A stretch of DNA of 7,176 nucleotides from Micrococcaceae bacterium UBA6021 (GTDB taxonomy: Bacteria > Actinomycetota > Actinomycetes > Actinomycetales > Micrococcaceae). The notes beneath the pieces are model-generated. The model was not told the origin of the DNA and made no database searches. It was given only the letters and a program-made list of their open reading frames with translations. A program made the translations under genes and the position numbers. Below, piece by piece: positions 5,996 to 7,176 of the stretch; position 1 is the first letter of the stretch, and every line of letters begins with the position of its first letter. The stretch is taken from NCBI GenBank assembly GCA_002427975.1, contig DIZT01000132.1, forward strand, positions 1-7,176, written 5' to 3'.

Positions 5996-7062
5996 TGACT
6001 CAAAGACTGCTCTCCACCCTGACCACGTCCGCCGTCGGAGGCCCCGCCGGTAAATATGTTGAAGCCCGAACCGAGGCGGAGATCATCGACGCCGTCCGGA
6101 CGGCGGATGCCGCAGGGGAGCAGGTCCTGATCATCGGCGGCGGCTCCAACCTGCTGATTTCCGACGACGGGTTCCCCGGCACGGTGATTCGGATCGCCTC
6201 GGAAGGGTTCGTCGTCAACGCCGAGGACTCCTGCGGCGGCGTGGCGGTAGTGGTCCAGGCGGGCCATAACTGGGACGCCCTGGTGGAACACGCCGTGCTG
6301 CATGCGTGGTCCGGCATCGAAGCGCTCTCCGGCATCCCGGGAGCCACGGGCGCCACACCCGTCCAGAACGTCGGCGCCTACGGCTCTGACGTATCGCAGA
6401 CAATTGCGGCGGTGCGCACGTGGGACCGGAGCCGGAACGCGGTCCAGACCTTCACCAGCTCCGAGCTGAAGTTCGGCTACCGCGATTCCATCCTCAAGCA
6501 GACCACCCTGGTCGGCTCACCCCGCTACGTTGTGTTGACCGTCGAATTCCAGCTGCCGCTGGGCCGGATGAGCGCGCCCATCCGGTATGCCGAACTGGCC
6601 CGGTCACTGGGCGTGGAGCCGGGTAAGCGCGCCTACTCCAACGATGTCCGCCGGGAAGTCCTCCGGTTGCGGGCCTCCAAGGGCATGGTGCTGGACCCCG
6701 CGGACCGGGACACATTTTCCACCGGCTCGTTCTTCACCAACCCGGTTGTCCCCGTGGACGTGGCGGCAGGGTTGCCGGATTCCGCACCGCAGTACCCCGC
6801 CGGTGCGGATGGGTTGGTGAAACTTTCAGCTGCCTGGCTGATCGACCAGGCAGGGTTCGGCAAGGGCTATGGCCTGGGGGAGGGCAGCGCCTCCGGCGGG
6901 CGGGCGTCGCTCTCCACCAAGCACACGCTGGCCATCACCAACCGGGGCTCGGCCAGCGCCAAGGACATGCTGGCCATCGCGCGCGAGGTGCGCGCCGGCG
7001 TCGTCGAACGCTTTGGCATTGAACTGCACCCTGAACCGTTGCTGATCGGGCTGACGCTCTAG
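5995..7062 (+). CDS. murB: UDP-N-acetylenolpyruvoylglucosamine reductase (MurB)
   Basis: This cytoplasmic flavoenzyme reduces UDP-GlcNAc-enolpyruvate to UDP-MurNAc with NADPH, the second step of peptidoglycan precursor synthesis. Counting from GTG 5995 it has 355 residues. Visible marks are the FAD-binding IIGGGSNLLISDDGF (46-60), GIPGATGATPVQNVGAYG (113-130), FGYRDSILK for the substrate-binding Tyr/Arg loop, GSFFTNPVV with catalytic Ser245, and LHPEPLLIG with catalytic Glu347. The intact tyrosine loop and the long C-terminal domain point to a type I MurB, normal for actinobacteria. TTG at 5992 is one codon earlier in frame, but the -10 spacing favours GTG 5995. The cluster with hadAB is shared with other actinobacteria as far as I recall. 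A strong hairpin 25 bp downstream probably ends the transcript. Confidence 0.95.
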   Translation: MTQRLLSTLTTSAVGGPAGKYVEARTEAEIIDAVRTADAAGEQVLIIGGGSNLLISDDGFPGTVIRIASEGFVVNAEDSCGGVAVVVQAGHNWDALVEHAVLHAWSGIEALSGIPGATGATPVQNVGAYGSDVSQTIAAVRTWDRSRNAVQTFTSSELKFGYRDSILKQTTLVGSPRYVVLTVEFQLPLGRMSAPIRYAELARSLGVEPGKRAYSNDVRREVLRLRASKGMVLDPADRDTFSTGSFFTNPVVPVDVAAGLPDSAPQYPAGADGLVKLSAAWLIDQAGFGKGYGLGEGSASGGRASLSTKHTLAITNRGSASAKDMLAIAREVRAGVVERFGIELHPEPLLIGLTL

Positions 7063-7087
7063 CCTCAGCCGGTTCCCGCGGTCCTGA

Positions 7088-7125
7088 CCCGCATAAGCGG
7101 TGCTGGCCAGCGCGGCTTATGCGGG
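7088..7125 (+). terminator. Long stem-loop after murB, probable terminator
   Basis: CCCGCATAAGC (7088-7098) pairs perfectly with GCTTATGCGGG (7115-7125). After one G-G mismatch the stem continues through the palindrome GCTGGCCAGC (7102-7111), so almost the whole 38 bases fold. It lies 25 bp after the murB stop and lacks a T-run. Its position between murB and the next promoter suggests a U-independent terminator. A regulator site or a repeat copy is also possible. Confidence 0.55.
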
Positions 7126-7160
7126 CAGGGGCCGCCCGCGGCAGCGGAGCCGGTCCGTCC

Positions 7161-7173
7161 TAGGATGGGTGCA
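7161..7173 (+). promoter_or_regulatory. Predicted leaderless promoter of the gene starting at 7173 (-10 TAGGAT)
   Basis: TAGGAT at 7161-7166 ends 6 nt before the ATG at 7173, the same spacing as at the citE-like gene, the small membrane-protein gene and murB. No -35 is recognisable in the GC-rich sequence upstream. Confidence 0.5.
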
Positions 7174-7176
7174 TGG
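7173..7176 (+). CDS. Probable start of a further + strand gene, cut by the window end
   Basis: Only the ATG and one more base are inside the window, so nothing can be said about the product. The call rests on the leaderless-promoter spacing upstream and on the terminator-like hairpin that separates it from murB. Confidence 0.4.

Noticed and set aside
1..7176. CRISPR array, tRNA, rRNA, transposase or phage genes
   Set aside because: No regularly spaced repeats, cloverleaf sequences or recognisable mobile-element proteins were seen on either strand; the only element-like structure is the palindrome at 9-91.

Overview
The window is high-GC DNA (mostly G or C at third codon positions) that looks like the chromosome of an actinobacterium, most likely Micrococcaceae (Arthrobacter/Pseudarthrobacter type). 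The reasons are the hadA-hadB-murB neighbourhood, the frequent GTG/TTG starts, the leaderless promoters and the style of the proteins. The assignment rests on reading alone; no search was run.

Layout. Positions 1-252 hold a palindromic element (9-91) joined to the degraded 3' end of a gene that resembles a mycothiol-type arsenate reductase (arsC-like). Next, on the + strand, come a stand-alone HpcH/HpaI-CitE family lyase (344-1207) ended by a strong GC hairpin, and a 74-residue two-helix membrane protein (1303-1527). A minus-strand pair converges on these: an ArsR-type repressor (3633-3217) and a SulP-family anion permease with a STAS domain (3220-1556). Their stop and start overlap as GTGA, so they are read as one operon. 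An intergenic region (3634-3769) carries a probable ArsR operator and divergent promoters. From there the + strand runs hadA (3770-4237), hadB (4240-4677), an MFS permease (4692-5969) and murB (5995-7062). A large hairpin (7088-7125) follows, and the last four bases appear to be the start of another + strand gene at 7173.

Function. HadA and HadB are predicted to form the 3-hydroxyacyl-ACP dehydratase of fatty-acid elongation. MurB carries out the second committed step of peptidoglycan precursor synthesis. The MFS permease between them has no known link to either pathway. The ArsR-SulP pair looks like a self-regulated anion uptake unit whose signal is unknown, because the repressor has no cysteine.

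The most informative non-coding signal is a repeated promoter design. A TAnnnT -10 box ends exactly 6 nt before the start codon of the citE-like gene, the small membrane-protein gene, murB and the gene beginning at 7173, and 7 nt before hadA. This predicts leaderless transcripts and helps fix the starts. No complete novel defence or mobile system is visible. The least ordinary parts are the palindromic element abutting the arsC-like remnant and the uniform leaderless promoter geometry.
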